Shown one piece after another: positions 31,724 to 39,441 of a stretch of 44,989 nucleotides of DNA. Every line of letters begins with the position of its first letter. Position 1 is the stretch's first letter. Below the pieces are notes generated by a model. The model ran no database searches. It had not been told where the DNA came from and saw only the letters and a list, made by a program, of their open reading frames with translations. This stretch comes from Streptomyces sp. TRM49041 (GTDB lineage: Bacteria > Actinomycetota > Actinomycetes > Streptomycetales > Streptomycetaceae), in NCBI RefSeq assembly GCF_008271805.1, contig NZ_VSRY01000041.1, positions 1 to 44,989 on the forward strand, read 5' to 3'. Made by a program: the position numbers and the translations under genes.

Positions 31724-33100
31724 TCAGCCGAGGTCGCGCAGGGCGTCCTCGACGGCACGGTGGAAGGTGGGGTACGCGTAGATCATGTGGCGCAGACGGT
31801 CGACGGGGACGTCGGCGTGGACGGCCACCGCGAGGCCGTAGAGGACCTCGCCGCCCATGGGGCCCGCGGACGTGGCGCCGACCAGGACGCCGCGGCCCGC
31901 GTCCACGACGAGCTTGACCAGGCCGTCGTTGCCCGCCTTGTGGATCCAGCCGCGGGTCGAGGACGGGACGCGGGCGAGGCCCGTGCGTACCGCGATACCG
32001 CTCTCGCGCGCGGCGTGCTCGGTGAGGCCGACCGAGCCGACCTCCGGGTCGGTGAACGTGACACGCGGCAGCGCCCGGTAGTCGGCGTCCGGGGCGGGGC
32101 TGCCGAGGATGTCGCGGGCGGCGAGCTCCCCCTGGTACATCGCGACATGCGTGAACGCGCCGCGCCCGGTCACGTCGCCGACGCCCCACACCCCGTCCAT
32201 GGCGCGCATCCGCCCGTCGACCTCCAGGGCCCTCGCGTCCGGGTCCAGGCCCACATGCTCGACACCCAGACCGGTCAGTACGGCGCGGCGGCCGGTGGCC
32301 ACGAGGAGGCGCCGGCCCGTCAGTTCCGCGCCGTCCTCCAGGCTGAGCCGGAACGTCCCGGCCTCGTGCCGGACACCGGTCGCCCGGGCCCCGGTCCGTA
32401 CCGTGATGCCCTCCGCGCCGAACACGTCGGCGACGAGCGCGCCCGTCTCCGGCTCCTCCGAGGGCAGCATGCGGTCCGCCGCCTCGACGACGGTCACGCC
32501 CGTGCCGAACCGGGCGAACGCCTGCGCCAGCTCGGCGCCGATCGCGCCGCCCCCGAGGATCAGCAGGGACTCCGGGGCCTCCTTGGCGGAGACGGCGTCG
32601 CGGTTCGTCCAGTACGGCACCCGGTCCAGACCCGGGACGGGCGGGATCCACGGGCGGCTGCCGGTCGCGAGGACCACCCCGCGTCGTGCGGTGAACGCCT
32701 GTCCGTCCACGTCGACCTGCCCGGGCCCGGTGAGCCGGGCGCGGCCGCGTACGAACCGGCCGCCCTTGCCGGTGAACCGGTCCACGGCCACCTTGTCGTC
32801 CCAGTCGTCGGTCGCCTCGTCACGGATGCGGGCCGCGACGGGTCCGAAGTCCGCCGTGACCTCCGTACGCCCCGACATGCCCGGCACCCGCCGCGCCTCG
32901 GCCAGCAGGTTGCCCGCGCGGATCATCATCTTGCTCGGGATGCAGGCCCAGTACGGGCACTCGCCGCCCACCAGCTCGGCCTCGACACCGACGACGTCCA
33001 GACCGGCCTCGGCCAGGCGCCCCGCGATGTGCTCGCCTCCCACACCCATGCCGATCACGACGGCGTCGACGGCGTCGGTGTGCTGCTTCGGGCCTGCCAT
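31724..33100 (-). CDS. FAD/NAD(P)-dependent pyridine nucleotide-disulfide oxidoreductase
   Basis: 458 aa, ATG 33100 with GGAGG upstream. FAD-binding AVVIGMGVGGEHIAGRLAEAG (13-33), a redox-active CPYWAC (C48/C53) in GGECPYWACIPSK, NAD(P)-binding LLILGGGAIGAELAQAFARFG, and the second FAD motif GVWGVGDVTGRGAFTHVA are present. A C-terminal dimerisation domain has YPTFHRAVEDAL. The order matches mercuric reductase and lipoamide dehydrogenase, but the disulfide loop is C-P-Y-W-A-C rather than C-L-N-x-G-C, a variant seen in poorly characterised actinobacterial members. The C-terminal His of YPTFHRA could be the catalytic base. No MerR/MerA companions are seen; a thiol-disulfide role is suggested by the CcdA and TlpA genes next door. 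Confidence 0.88.
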   Translation of the reverse strand: MAGPKQHTDAVDAVVIGMGVGGEHIAGRLAEAGLDVVGVEAELVGGECPYWACIPSKMMIRAGNLLAEARRVPGMSGRTEVTADFGPVAARIRDEATDDWDDKVAVDRFTGKGGRFVRGRARLTGPGQVDVDGQAFTARRGVVLATGSRPWIPPVPGLDRVPYWTNRDAVSAKEAPESLLILGGGAIGAELAQAFARFGTGVTVVEAADRMLPSEEPETGALVADVFGAEGITVRTGARATGVRHEAGTFRLSLEDGAELTGRRLLVATGRRAVLTGLGVEHVGLDPDARALEVDGRMRAMDGVWGVGDVTGRGAFTHVAMYQGELAARDILGSPAPDADYRALPRVTFTDPEVGSVGLTEHAARESGIAVRTGLARVPSSTRGWIHKAGNDGLVKLVVDAGRGVLVGATSAGPMGGEVLYGLAVAVHADVPVDRLRHMIYAYPTFHRAVEDALRDLG

Positions 33101-33156
33101 GGGTGACCTCCTCGGTCGTCGGCCGAGCCCCGGGCGGGTTCCCCTTTCGGCGAGCG

Positions 33157-34065
33157 TTACGCGTACGGCGTGCCGGGACCGTCGGCGCGCTCGGGGTCGG
33201 CGGCAGCGGCCCGCGCGCGGAGGCGGCGGAGTGCGGCCGCCCCGGCGACGGCGGCGGCGAGGAGGGCGGCGGCCACCGCGACCGTGGGGCCGCCGATGCC
33301 GTTCAGCGTGTCGGCCAGCCAGGTCTGTACGGCGCCGGCCGCGTCGATCACCGGGTCGGCGACCGGTCCGCCGGTACCGCGCAGGACACGGATCTCGTAC
33401 CAGCCGTAGTACGCCACGTACGCCCCCGCCAGGAGCAGCAGGGCGCCCCCGAGCCGGGAGGCGACCGCGCCCAGGCCGCGCAGGGCGCCGACGCGGGCGG
33501 TGCGGGTGACCGCCACGGTCAGGGCGGCGGCGCCGACGACGGCGCCCATGCCCGCCGCGTACGCCGCGAACAGCAGGGCGCCCTCCAGGGGCGTACCGCT
33601 GCGGAACGCGGAGACCACGATCGCCAGGAACGGCGCGATCGTGCAGCCGAGCGACGCGACCGCGTAGGCCGCGCCGAACAGTGCCATCGAAGGCAGGGAG
33701 CGGCTCACCTTCGGGGCGCGGCGCAGCTTCGGCAGCAGGGCGGGCAGGGCACGGCCCGCGAGGAGCCAGACGCCGACGCCCGCGAGGGCCAGCCCGAAGA
33801 CGACCGTGAACCACGGGAGGTGTTCCTGCACCTGGCCCGCGACGGGCGCCACGGCGAGCCCGAACAGCGCGAACACCGCGGTGAAACCGGTCGTCATCGC
33901 GGCTGTGGCGAGCAGGGCGCGGCCGACCGCGGCCGTACGGGTCGGCGTGTCGTCGCCGAGGACGAGGAGCGACAGGTACGCGGGGAGCAGCGCGAAGCCG
34001 CAGGGGTTGACCGCGGCGAGCACGCCGGCGGTGAGGGCGAGGGCGAGCGGCAGGTCGGTCATCAT
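33157..34065 (-). CDS. ccdA: CcdA/DsbD-type membrane thiol-disulfide transporter
   Basis: 302 aa. Two consecutive ATGs (34065/34062) can start it. Six or more membrane helices are visible. The hallmark cysteines are C22 in NPCGFALLPAYLSLL (helix 1) and C141 in SLGCTIAPFLAIV (helix 4), the pair that carries electrons from cytoplasmic thioredoxin across the membrane. The C-terminal ~80 residues add an extra helix (VAAALLAAAVAGAAALRRL) compared with minimal CcdA. It is immediately downstream of a TlpA-like lipoprotein gene, its natural extracytoplasmic partner. The usual job is reducing apocytochrome or other exported thiols. Confidence 0.9.
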   Translation of the reverse strand: MMTDLPLALALTAGVLAAVNPCGFALLPAYLSLLVLGDDTPTRTAAVGRALLATAAMTTGFTAVFALFGLAVAPVAGQVQEHLPWFTVVFGLALAGVGVWLLAGRALPALLPKLRRAPKVSRSLPSMALFGAAYAVASLGCTIAPFLAIVVSAFRSGTPLEGALLFAAYAAGMGAVVGAAALTVAVTRTARVGALRGLGAVASRLGGALLLLAGAYVAYYGWYEIRVLRGTGGPVADPVIDAAGAVQTWLADTLNGIGGPTVAVAAALLAAAVAGAAALRRLRARAAAADPERADGPGTPYA

Positions 34066-34105
34066 CAGGTCGTCAGGTCGTCAGGTCCTCAGGTCCTCAG
34101 GTCCT
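34066..34105. repeat. 8-bp tandem repeat between the tlpA-like and ccdA genes
   Basis: Five consecutive 8-nt units fill the whole intergenic gap: CAGGTCGT twice, then CAGGTCCT three times. The array touches the stop of one gene and the start of the next. In the coding direction it reads AGGACCTG, so part of the array is Shine-Dalgarno-like. Confidence 0.85.
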
Positions 34106-34731
34106 CAGGGTCGGCCGACGAGGTCGCCGAGCTTGTCCGCCAGGCCCTTGCCGCCCTTGAGCACGCCGGTGAAGACCGCCTCGCCGTCCTTGTCGAGGAC
34201 GACATAGGTGCTCTGCTGGGTGATCTCGAACTTCTTCCAGATGTCGCCGGACTCGTCGGAGAGCTGCGGGAAGCCGTCGACCTTGTTGTCGGCGGCGAAC
34301 TTCTCCATCGCGGCCCGCTTGTCGAGCCCGGCGACACCGACCACGTCGGCGCGGCCCGCGTACTCGGCGGCGACCCTCGCTGTCTCGGCGGACTGGGCCT
34401 TGCAGGTCGGACACCAGGGCGCCCAGAACCACAGCACGGTGGGCCGGCCCGCGAGCGTCGCGCCGTCGAAGGACTTGCCGTCGAGCGTGGTGCCGGTGAA
34501 ACGGAGCGTCTCGGGGACGGCGGGGGCCCCGGTGTCCGGGGTGCCGGAGGGGCTGCCGGAGGAGGCGGTGTCCGCCGGTGCGGAGGCACTCGCCGGGGCC
34601 CCGCCCGACGGGGTCGTGGTCGGTGCCTCGGCGTCTCCGGTGCCGCCGCCGCAGCCGGTCAGGGCCACCGCCGCCAGCAGCGACACGGTGGCGGCGAGAG
34701 CGCGGGGGGCGGAACGTCGGGCACGCATCAT
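34105..34731 (-). CDS. TlpA-family thioredoxin-like lipoprotein
   Basis: 208 aa. The signal peptide and lipobox LTGC (Cys27) predict a lipoprotein on the outer face of the membrane. A Ser/Thr/Pro/Ala linker (about 30-72) leads to a thioredoxin fold with the active site APWCPTCKAQ (C107/C110), KFEITQQSTYVVLDKDG with the cis-Pro region replaced by QST, and a final GKGLADKLGDLVGRP. The pair with CcdA suggests electron delivery to exported substrates such as cytochrome c or a metal-binding protein. The cis-Pro position normally lies in a T-P motif; the substitution is unusual and may affect substrate choice. It starts 25 nt after the GT87 gene. Confidence 0.9.
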   Translation of the reverse strand: MMRARRSAPRALAATVSLLAAVALTGCGGGTGDAEAPTTTPSGGAPASASAPADTASSGSPSGTPDTGAPAVPETLRFTGTTLDGKSFDGATLAGRPTVLWFWAPWCPTCKAQSAETARVAAEYAGRADVVGVAGLDKRAAMEKFAADNKVDGFPQLSDESGDIWKKFEITQQSTYVVLDKDGEAVFTGVLKGGKGLADKLGDLVGRP

Positions 34732-34756
34732 GGACTCCTCCGTCGGGTGGGTGGAC

Positions 34757-36424
34757 TCACCGTAGGACGCCGGACGCGGCGGCGGACCCCATGGACGTCT
34801 TACGAATCCGTGACGCCGCGCGGCGCCGTCGCACCGCCCAGGCCACCAGCACCACGGCCGCGGCGACGGCGTACACGGTCGTGCCCACGGCCTCGCGGTC
34901 GTCGAAGGCCCGGGCGGTGACGTACCGGGCGGCGCCCGCGACGGCGACCGGGAGCCACTCCCAGCGGCCGTCCAGCGCGACCAGGGCGACGAGGAGGAGG
35001 GCGTACCAGGAGTAGCCGGGCGTCAGGAGCAGGAAGGCCGTGCCGGTGACGAGGAGGGCGCCGCTCCAGGGACGTTCCCGGTCGCCTCGCCACAGCACGT
35101 ACCCGCAGACGGCGGCCATGACGGCGACGAGCGCGGGCACCGCCCAGGCGTCGGGCAGGACCAGCCGCAGCAGCGCGTACCGGTCGCGGGCGGCCGCGTC
35201 GCCGTAGCCCTCCTCGTCGACGTAGCCGCCGAGGTAGCCGAAGACGGAGTCGCGGGAGACCAGGGCGTACGGGAGGTAGGTGAGCGCGGTGACAGCGGCG
35301 GCGGGCACGAGCACGGCCGCCGCGTCACGCACGCGCCGTACGCCGGACAGTGCGCCGGGCAGGACGACGGCGGGCATCAGTTTGGTGGCGACGGCCGCGC
35401 CGATGAGGGCGCCGCCGGACAGCCGGTGCCGGGCCGCGACGAGACCGAGCCCGGCGACGGCGAACAGCACGCCGAGAACGTCTGCGTGGGCGTTGTTCAC
35501 CGCCTCGATCGGCACGGCCGGGCACCAGGCCCAGTAGGCGGCGGTCGCGGGGTCGCCCCGGCGGCGGCGCAGGATGAGCAGAACGGTTCCGGTGACGGCG
35601 ACGGAGAGGGCCGCGCCGCCGATCTGGAGCGGCTTGTGGCGGGCGTCGTCGGGGGACAGGAGGTGGACGTTGTAGAAGTACGCCTCGGCGACGGGCGGGT
35701 AGATGGTGTGGACGGTGGGGCGGTTGATGCGGGTGCACCGGGCGGTGCCGTCGCTCGCGGGAGGGAGCCAGGCGAGGTCACGGCCCCGGCAGGCGTCGCC
35801 GGTCGGGAAGAGCCAGGTGTCGCGCAGTCGGGCCAGCTCGGCGTCGGCGGGCGCGTGGTCGTACGGCGGGACGCCCGCCGCCTGGACGCGGCCGTCCCAG
35901 GCGTACCGGAACGAGTCCGTGCTGGTGCGCGGCGCGGCCACCAGTCCGGTCGCCGCGACGGCGGCGGAGCCGGCCAGGACGAGCACCACGACGTGCCGCA
36001 CCGGGGCGCCGCGCAGCGCCCAGGCGGCGGCCGCGAAGAGCGCCCAGCAGGCGGCGTACCACCAGGACAGGGCGGCCGGGTCGGTGTGGAAACCGGTGTG
36101 ACGGACGGTCAGCACGAGGGCGGCGGTGAGCGCGGCGAGCAGTACGGCGGCGAGGACGGTGCGGCGCGCGCCGCGCGGGCGGCCGGGCGCCCGGGCGGTG
36201 GATGCGGCCGGGACGGTGGATACGGCCGGGACGGTGGATACGGCCGGGACGGCCGGGTCGGTCACGTCGGCCGTGTCGACCGAGTGGGTCACCTCGGCCG
36301 TGTCGACCGAGTGGGCCACGTCGGCCACGTCGGTCGAGCAGGTCGCCTCGGACGGGTCGGTCACCTGGGGCCCGGTTCTCCCGGCTGTCGCATCGGTCAC
36401 GGTGCCCAGCTTCGCAGCGATCAC
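34757..36424 (-). CDS. GT87-type (DUF2029) polyprenyl-phosphate mannosyltransferase-like membrane protein
   Basis: 555 aa if GTG 36424 is the start. The N-terminal ~85 residues are a low-complexity extension with tandem repeats. Then ten or more membrane helices follow (VLAAVLLAALTAALVLTV, WWYAACWALFAAAAWALR, VVVLVLAGSAAVAATGLV, AVTGTVLLILRR, VLGVLFAVAGLGLVAARH, VPALVAVMAAVCGYVLW). A loop after the first helices contains SFRYAWDGRVQAAGVPPYDHAP and HTIYPPVAEAYFYN, which match the DUF2029/GT-C catalytic loop with acidic residues. Such enzymes add mannose or another sugar from a polyprenyl-phosphate donor in the membrane. It shares an 80-nt intergenic region, holding a conserved element, with the divergent molybdoenzyme gene. 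Confidence 0.85.
   Translation of the reverse strand: MIAAKLGTVTDATAGRTGPQVTDPSEATCSTDVADVAHSVDTAEVTHSVDTADVTDPAVPAVSTVPAVSTVPAASTARAPGRPRGARRTVLAAVLLAALTAALVLTVRHTGFHTDPAALSWWYAACWALFAAAAWALRGAPVRHVVVLVLAGSAAVAATGLVAAPRTSTDSFRYAWDGRVQAAGVPPYDHAPADAELARLRDTWLFPTGDACRGRDLAWLPPASDGTARCTRINRPTVHTIYPPVAEAYFYNVHLLSPDDARHKPLQIGGAALSVAVTGTVLLILRRRRGDPATAAYWAWCPAVPIEAVNNAHADVLGVLFAVAGLGLVAARHRLSGGALIGAAVATKLMPAVVLPGALSGVRRVRDAAAVLVPAAAVTALTYLPYALVSRDSVFGYLGGYVDEEGYGDAAARDRYALLRLVLPDAWAVPALVAVMAAVCGYVLWRGDRERPWSGALLVTGTAFLLLTPGYSWYALLLVALVALDGRWEWLPVAVAGAARYVTARAFDDREAVGTTVYAVAAAVVLVAWAVRRRRAASRIRKTSMGSAAASGVLR
36195..36345. repeat. In-frame tandem repeats near the 5' end of the GT87 gene
   Basis: A unit of about 18 nt (core GGCCGGGACGGTGGATAC) is repeated roughly three times around 36205-36250. 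A second ~27-nt unit (core GGCCGTGTCGACCGAGTGGG) occurs twice between 36269 and 36316. They encode VSTVPA- and SVDTAEVT-like repeats ahead of the first membrane helix. Confidence 0.75.
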
Positions 36425-36448
36425 CGCGGGAGAGTGCCGCCGTGCGGT

Positions 36449-36472
36449 GATGTCCGCGTTTCGTAAGGAGTC
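36449..36472 (+). promoter_or_regulatory. Shared 24-nt element upstream of the molybdoenzyme operon
   Basis: Core GTCCGCGTTTCGTAAGGA (36452-36469), 35 nt before ATG 36505. The same 18 nt stands on the opposite strand at 40183-40166, 35 nt before the GT2 start at 40130; the surrounding 24 nt agree at 22 positions. It may be a promoter element or the binding site of a shared regulator, and it also faces the divergent GT87 gene. Confidence 0.7.
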
Positions 36473-36504
36473 AGTACGCCGTTTCGGCCCGTTCCGGCGG
36501 TGTG

Positions 36505-37725
36505 ATGGAACGCATGAGAACGCCCCGCCTCCCGCGCCCCAAGCGCCCCGAGCTCCGTGACCGCATTCAGCGCCTCAAGCGCTCCAGGCTCTTCGAGCTG
36601 CCCGCGTTCCCGGTCTTCTCCGGGCGGCTGCACGACCCGAGGACGGCGACGTCGATCGGCAGATGGCTCGGTCTCGCCTTCGCGGTCTGCTTCGTCACCG
36701 GGCTGATCAGCCACTATCTGCAACGCCCGCCGGACTGGCTCGCCCCGCTGCTGCCGAGCCGGCCGGCGTGGGGGTACCGGGTCACGCAGGGCCTGCACGT
36801 GGCGAGCGGAATCGCGGCGATCCCGCTCCTCTTCGCGAAGCTGTGGACGGTGTACCCGCGGCTGTTCGTGCGGCCCGTGGTGCGGTCGGTGCGGCATCTG
36901 CTGGAGCGGCTGTCGATCGGAGTGCTGGTGGCCGCGGCGGTGTTCCAGCTGTTCACGGGGCTGCTCAACACGGTGCAGTGGTACCCGTGGCCGTTCAGCT
37001 TCGTGCCCGTGCACTACGCGACGGCGTGGGTGGTGGCCGGGGCGCTGCTGCTCCATGTGGCCGTCAAATGGCCGGACATCCGGGACCACTGGAGCCGTCG
37101 CTCGCCCGGGACGCTGGAACTGCCCGCCCAGGACGGGCCCGACCGGCGGTCGCTGCTCACGGGCGTCACGCTGGCGGTGGGCGCGGTGACGGTGACGACC
37201 GTCGGGCAGTCGTTCACGCCCCTGAAGAAGCTCGACCTGCTCGCGCCGCGCCACCCCGACCACGGCCAACAGGGCCTGCCGGTCAACCGGACGGCCGCCG
37301 CGGCGGGCACGACGTCCGTGTCGGCGCGCGACTGGCGGCTCACCGTGGTGGGCCCGCGCCCCTACGAACTGACGCTGGACGACCTGAGGGCCCTCCCCCA
37401 GCACGAGGTGGAGCTGCCCATCGCCTGCGTGGAGGGCTGGAGCCGGAACGCCCACTGGGGCGGGGTGAGGATCATGGACCTGCTGGAGCTGGCCGGCGCG
37501 CCGCCCGGGGCTGGGCTGCGTTTCGTGTCGCTGGAGCGACGGGGCGCGTACAAGGTGATGGACATGGGCCGTACGTACGCCCATGACCCGCTGACGCTGC
37601 TGGCGCTGCGGCTGAACGGTGAGGTGCTGTCGCCCGACCACGGCTTCCCGGCCCGCGTCATCGCCCCGAACCGGCCGGGCGTGTGGCAGACGAAGTGGGT
37701 CACGCGGATGGAGGTGACGCTGTGA
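36505..37725 (+). CDS. Membrane-anchored sulfite-oxidase-fold molybdopterin oxidoreductase fused to a cytochrome-b-like domain
   Basis: 406 aa from ATG 36505 (GTG 36502 and ATG 36514 are alternatives). The first ~200 residues have four membrane helices with histidines that could bind haem: GLISHYLQ, VTQGLHVASG, PVHYATAW and LLHVAVKWP. A fifth hydrophobic segment with a twin-arginine-like RRSLLTGVTLAVGAVTV follows. The C-terminal ~150 residues are the sulfite-oxidase/nitrate-reductase Moco domain: YELTLDDLRALP, IACVEGWSRNAHWGG with the molybdenum-ligand Cys308, YKVMDMGRTYAHDP, LALRLNGEVLSPDHGFPARVIAPN and VWQTKWVTRMEVT. The fusion lets electrons from a substrate at the outer face enter the quinone pool. 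The substrate is unknown. It is coupled to the next gene by GTGA. Confidence 0.9.
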   Translation: MERMRTPRLPRPKRPELRDRIQRLKRSRLFELPAFPVFSGRLHDPRTATSIGRWLGLAFAVCFVTGLISHYLQRPPDWLAPLLPSRPAWGYRVTQGLHVASGIAAIPLLFAKLWTVYPRLFVRPVVRSVRHLLERLSIGVLVAAAVFQLFTGLLNTVQWYPWPFSFVPVHYATAWVVAGALLLHVAVKWPDIRDHWSRRSPGTLELPAQDGPDRRSLLTGVTLAVGAVTVTTVGQSFTPLKKLDLLAPRHPDHGQQGLPVNRTAAAAGTTSVSARDWRLTVVGPRPYELTLDDLRALPQHEVELPIACVEGWSRNAHWGGVRIMDLLELAGAPPGAGLRFVSLERRGAYKVMDMGRTYAHDPLTLLALRLNGEVLSPDHGFPARVIAPNRPGVWQTKWVTRMEVTL

Positions 37726-38120
37726 GGTACGCGATGGGTGCGCTGGGCGTCGGCCTGATGGCGTACGGCGCGTCCCTGGTGTGGAGAACGGGCAGCGCGG
37801 CGGAAGTCGCCGTCTGGCTGGTGGGGGCGGTGCTGCTGCACGACGCGGTGGTGGCACCGCTGGTGCTGGGCGTGGGGCTGCTGCTGGGTGCCGTGCCGGC
37901 GCGGGGGTTGGTGCGGGGCGCGCTGGTGGTGGCGGGCGGTCTGACGCTGATCGCCCTCCCGGTCCTCCTGGCCCCGTACCGCCCCCGCGCCAACAGGTCG
38001 GTGCTGCCGCTGCCGTACGAGCGGAACTGGCTGCTGCTGATGGCGCTGGTGGCCCTGCTCGCCACAGCGTTGGCCGCGGCGCGACACGCCCACCGCCTCT
38101 GGCAGAACCGCCACCGCTGA
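37722..38120 (+). CDS. Small membrane protein coupled to the molybdoenzyme
   Basis: 132 aa. GTG 37722 overlaps the molybdoenzyme stop by 4 nt and has GGAGG 7 nt upstream. Four hydrophobic segments are visible: GALGVGLMAYGASLVW, VAVWLVGAVLLHDAVVAPLVLGVG, GALVVAGGLTLIALPVLL and WLLLMALVALLATALAA. No conserved catalytic residue stands out apart from LLHD in the second helix. It is likely a subunit or assembly partner of the molybdoenzyme, on grounds of translational coupling only. Confidence 0.82.
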   Translation: MRYAMGALGVGLMAYGASLVWRTGSAAEVAVWLVGAVLLHDAVVAPLVLGVGLLLGAVPARGLVRGALVVAGGLTLIALPVLLAPYRPRANRSVLPLPYERNWLLLMALVALLATALAAARHAHRLWQNRHR

Positions 38121-38149
38121 GCCCCCTTGTCCTGTGCGGGGCCCTTGCC

Positions 38150-38803
38150 TCAGGGGCGAGCCGCAAGGCGGCGCAGCTGGACGAACGTCCGGTCGCCGGC
38201 GCGCCAGTGGTCCACCGGGGTCCAGCCCGCGCGGCGGGCGTACCGGGACAGGGCACTCGTGCCGACGCGGGCCCAGGAGAAGGTGGAGCCGCGGGTGCCG
38301 TGGGCGTCCTCGACGTGGACCTCCGCGCGTTCGTCCACGTCCTGGGCGGCCGTCTCGGCTATGAGGGTGCCGTCGGGCGCGAGAAGTTCGGCCACGCGGG
38401 CGAGGAGGGCCACCGGGTCGCCGCCGATGCCGATGTTGCCGTCGATGAGGAGGACGGTGCCCCACCGCCCCTCCTTGGGCAGCGGGTCGAACACGGAGCG
38501 GCACAGCGCCGTGCCCCCGGCCCGTACCGTACGTTCCACCGCGGCCCGGCTGACGTCGATGCCCAGCGCCGGCCCGCCCCGCGCGGCGAGCGCGGCCACC
38601 AGGCGGCCGGGCCCGCAGCCGACGTCCAGGACCGGCCCCCGGCACCGCGCCAGCACGGTCGCGTCGGCGTCGTCGGGCGCGGCGCACCAGCGCTCGACGT
38701 CCAGGGGCAGCAGCCACCCGTCGCCGCGCCGCAGGTACAGCGGGCCGCGCCCGGTGCGCAGCGCGTCGGTGTACGGGTCGGCCCGCCAGGCGATCGCCGT
38801 CAT
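38150..38803 (-). CDS. Class I SAM-dependent methyltransferase
   Basis: 217 aa, ATG 38803 overlapping the DUF2064 gene stop by 4 nt. SAM motif I VLDVGCGPGRLVAALAARG, the acidic GIDVSRAAVERTV, and the motif II/III segment VLLIDGNIGIGGDPVALLARV with LLAPDGTLIAETA are present. The protein is shorter than the metallophore-operon methyltransferase and not closely alike. The last gene of the GT2-DUF2064 operon, it converges on the small membrane protein gene with a 29-nt gap. In context it may cap or modify a sugar or lipid-linked glycan. Confidence 0.87.
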   Translation of the reverse strand: MTAIAWRADPYTDALRTGRGPLYLRRGDGWLLPLDVERWCAAPDDADATVLARCRGPVLDVGCGPGRLVAALAARGGPALGIDVSRAAVERTVRAGGTALCRSVFDPLPKEGRWGTVLLIDGNIGIGGDPVALLARVAELLAPDGTLIAETAAQDVDERAEVHVEDAHGTRGSTFSWARVGTSALSRYARRAGWTPVDHWRAGDRTFVQLRRLAARP

Positions 38804-39441
38804 GCGACACCTCCCCGCACCGTCAGGTCGGCGTGCAGCGCCGCGAACCGGCCGTCCGGGGCCTCGGCGGCCACAGCCAGGGCGTCGGCGGCGGTGTCGA
38901 CGTCCCGCAGGACGGGCAGGTCCCGGACGGTGAGCCCGGCGTCGGTGAGCCTGCGCCGCTGGGCGCGCCCCGTGCCGGGCACCGACATCGGGACGCCGCG
39001 CAGCAGCTCCGCGTCGGGCGCTGCCAGACCCAGCGCCCAGAAGCCGCCGTCCGAGGCGGGGCCGAAAAGCGCGCCGGCGCCGTCCCGGAAGTCCAGGGCG
39101 GTGGCGAGCAGCCGGGGCGTGACCTGCGGGGTGTCCATGCCCACCACCAGCGCCGGTCCCGGGTGCGTGCGCGCGCTCCACGCGAACGCGGCGGCGAGCC
39201 GTTCGTCGAGTCCGCCCGCGCCCTGCGGGATCACCTGGAAGCCGGGCGGCAGCCAGGGCCCGGGCGCCCCGGCGAGTACGAGAACGTGCCGGTCTGCGGG
39301 CGTGGCGCGGACGACGTCGAGGGTGTCGGCGAGGGACGCCTCGGCGAGCCGGGCGGCCTCGGCCGGGCTGAAGGGCGGGGTGAGGCGGGTCTTGACCCTG
39401 CCGGGTACGGGCTCTTTTGCGATGACCAGCACCGTACTCAT
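38800..39441 (-). CDS. DUF2064 (CofC-like) nucleotidyl/glycosyltransferase-fold protein
   Basis: 213 aa, ATG 39441 overlapping the GT2 stop by 4 nt. The start MSTVLVIAKEPVPGRVKTRL is the recognised DUF2064/TIGR04282 signature, followed by LVVGMDTPQVTPRLL and LFGPASDGGFWALGL. The fold is that of sugar-nucleotidyltransferases and CofC. Members are usually found beside a GT2 enzyme, as here, in loci that modify sugars or cofactors. The length is normal. The product may be an activated sugar or phospholactate-like donor; the substrate is unknown. Confidence 0.87.
   Translation of the reverse strand: MSTVLVIAKEPVPGRVKTRLTPPFSPAEAARLAEASLADTLDVVRATPADRHVLVLAGAPGPWLPPGFQVIPQGAGGLDERLAAAFAWSARTHPGPALVVGMDTPQVTPRLLATALDFRDGAGALFGPASDGGFWALGLAAPDAELLRGVPMSVPGTGRAQRRRLTDAGLTVRDLPVLRDVDTAADALAVAAEAPDGRFAALHADLTVRGGVA

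Noticed and set aside
34797..34815. CTTACGAATCC-like sequence resembling half of the shared 24-nt element
   Set aside because: It lies inside the end of the GT87 coding region (encoding RIRKT) and only partly matches the motif, so it is most likely coincidence.
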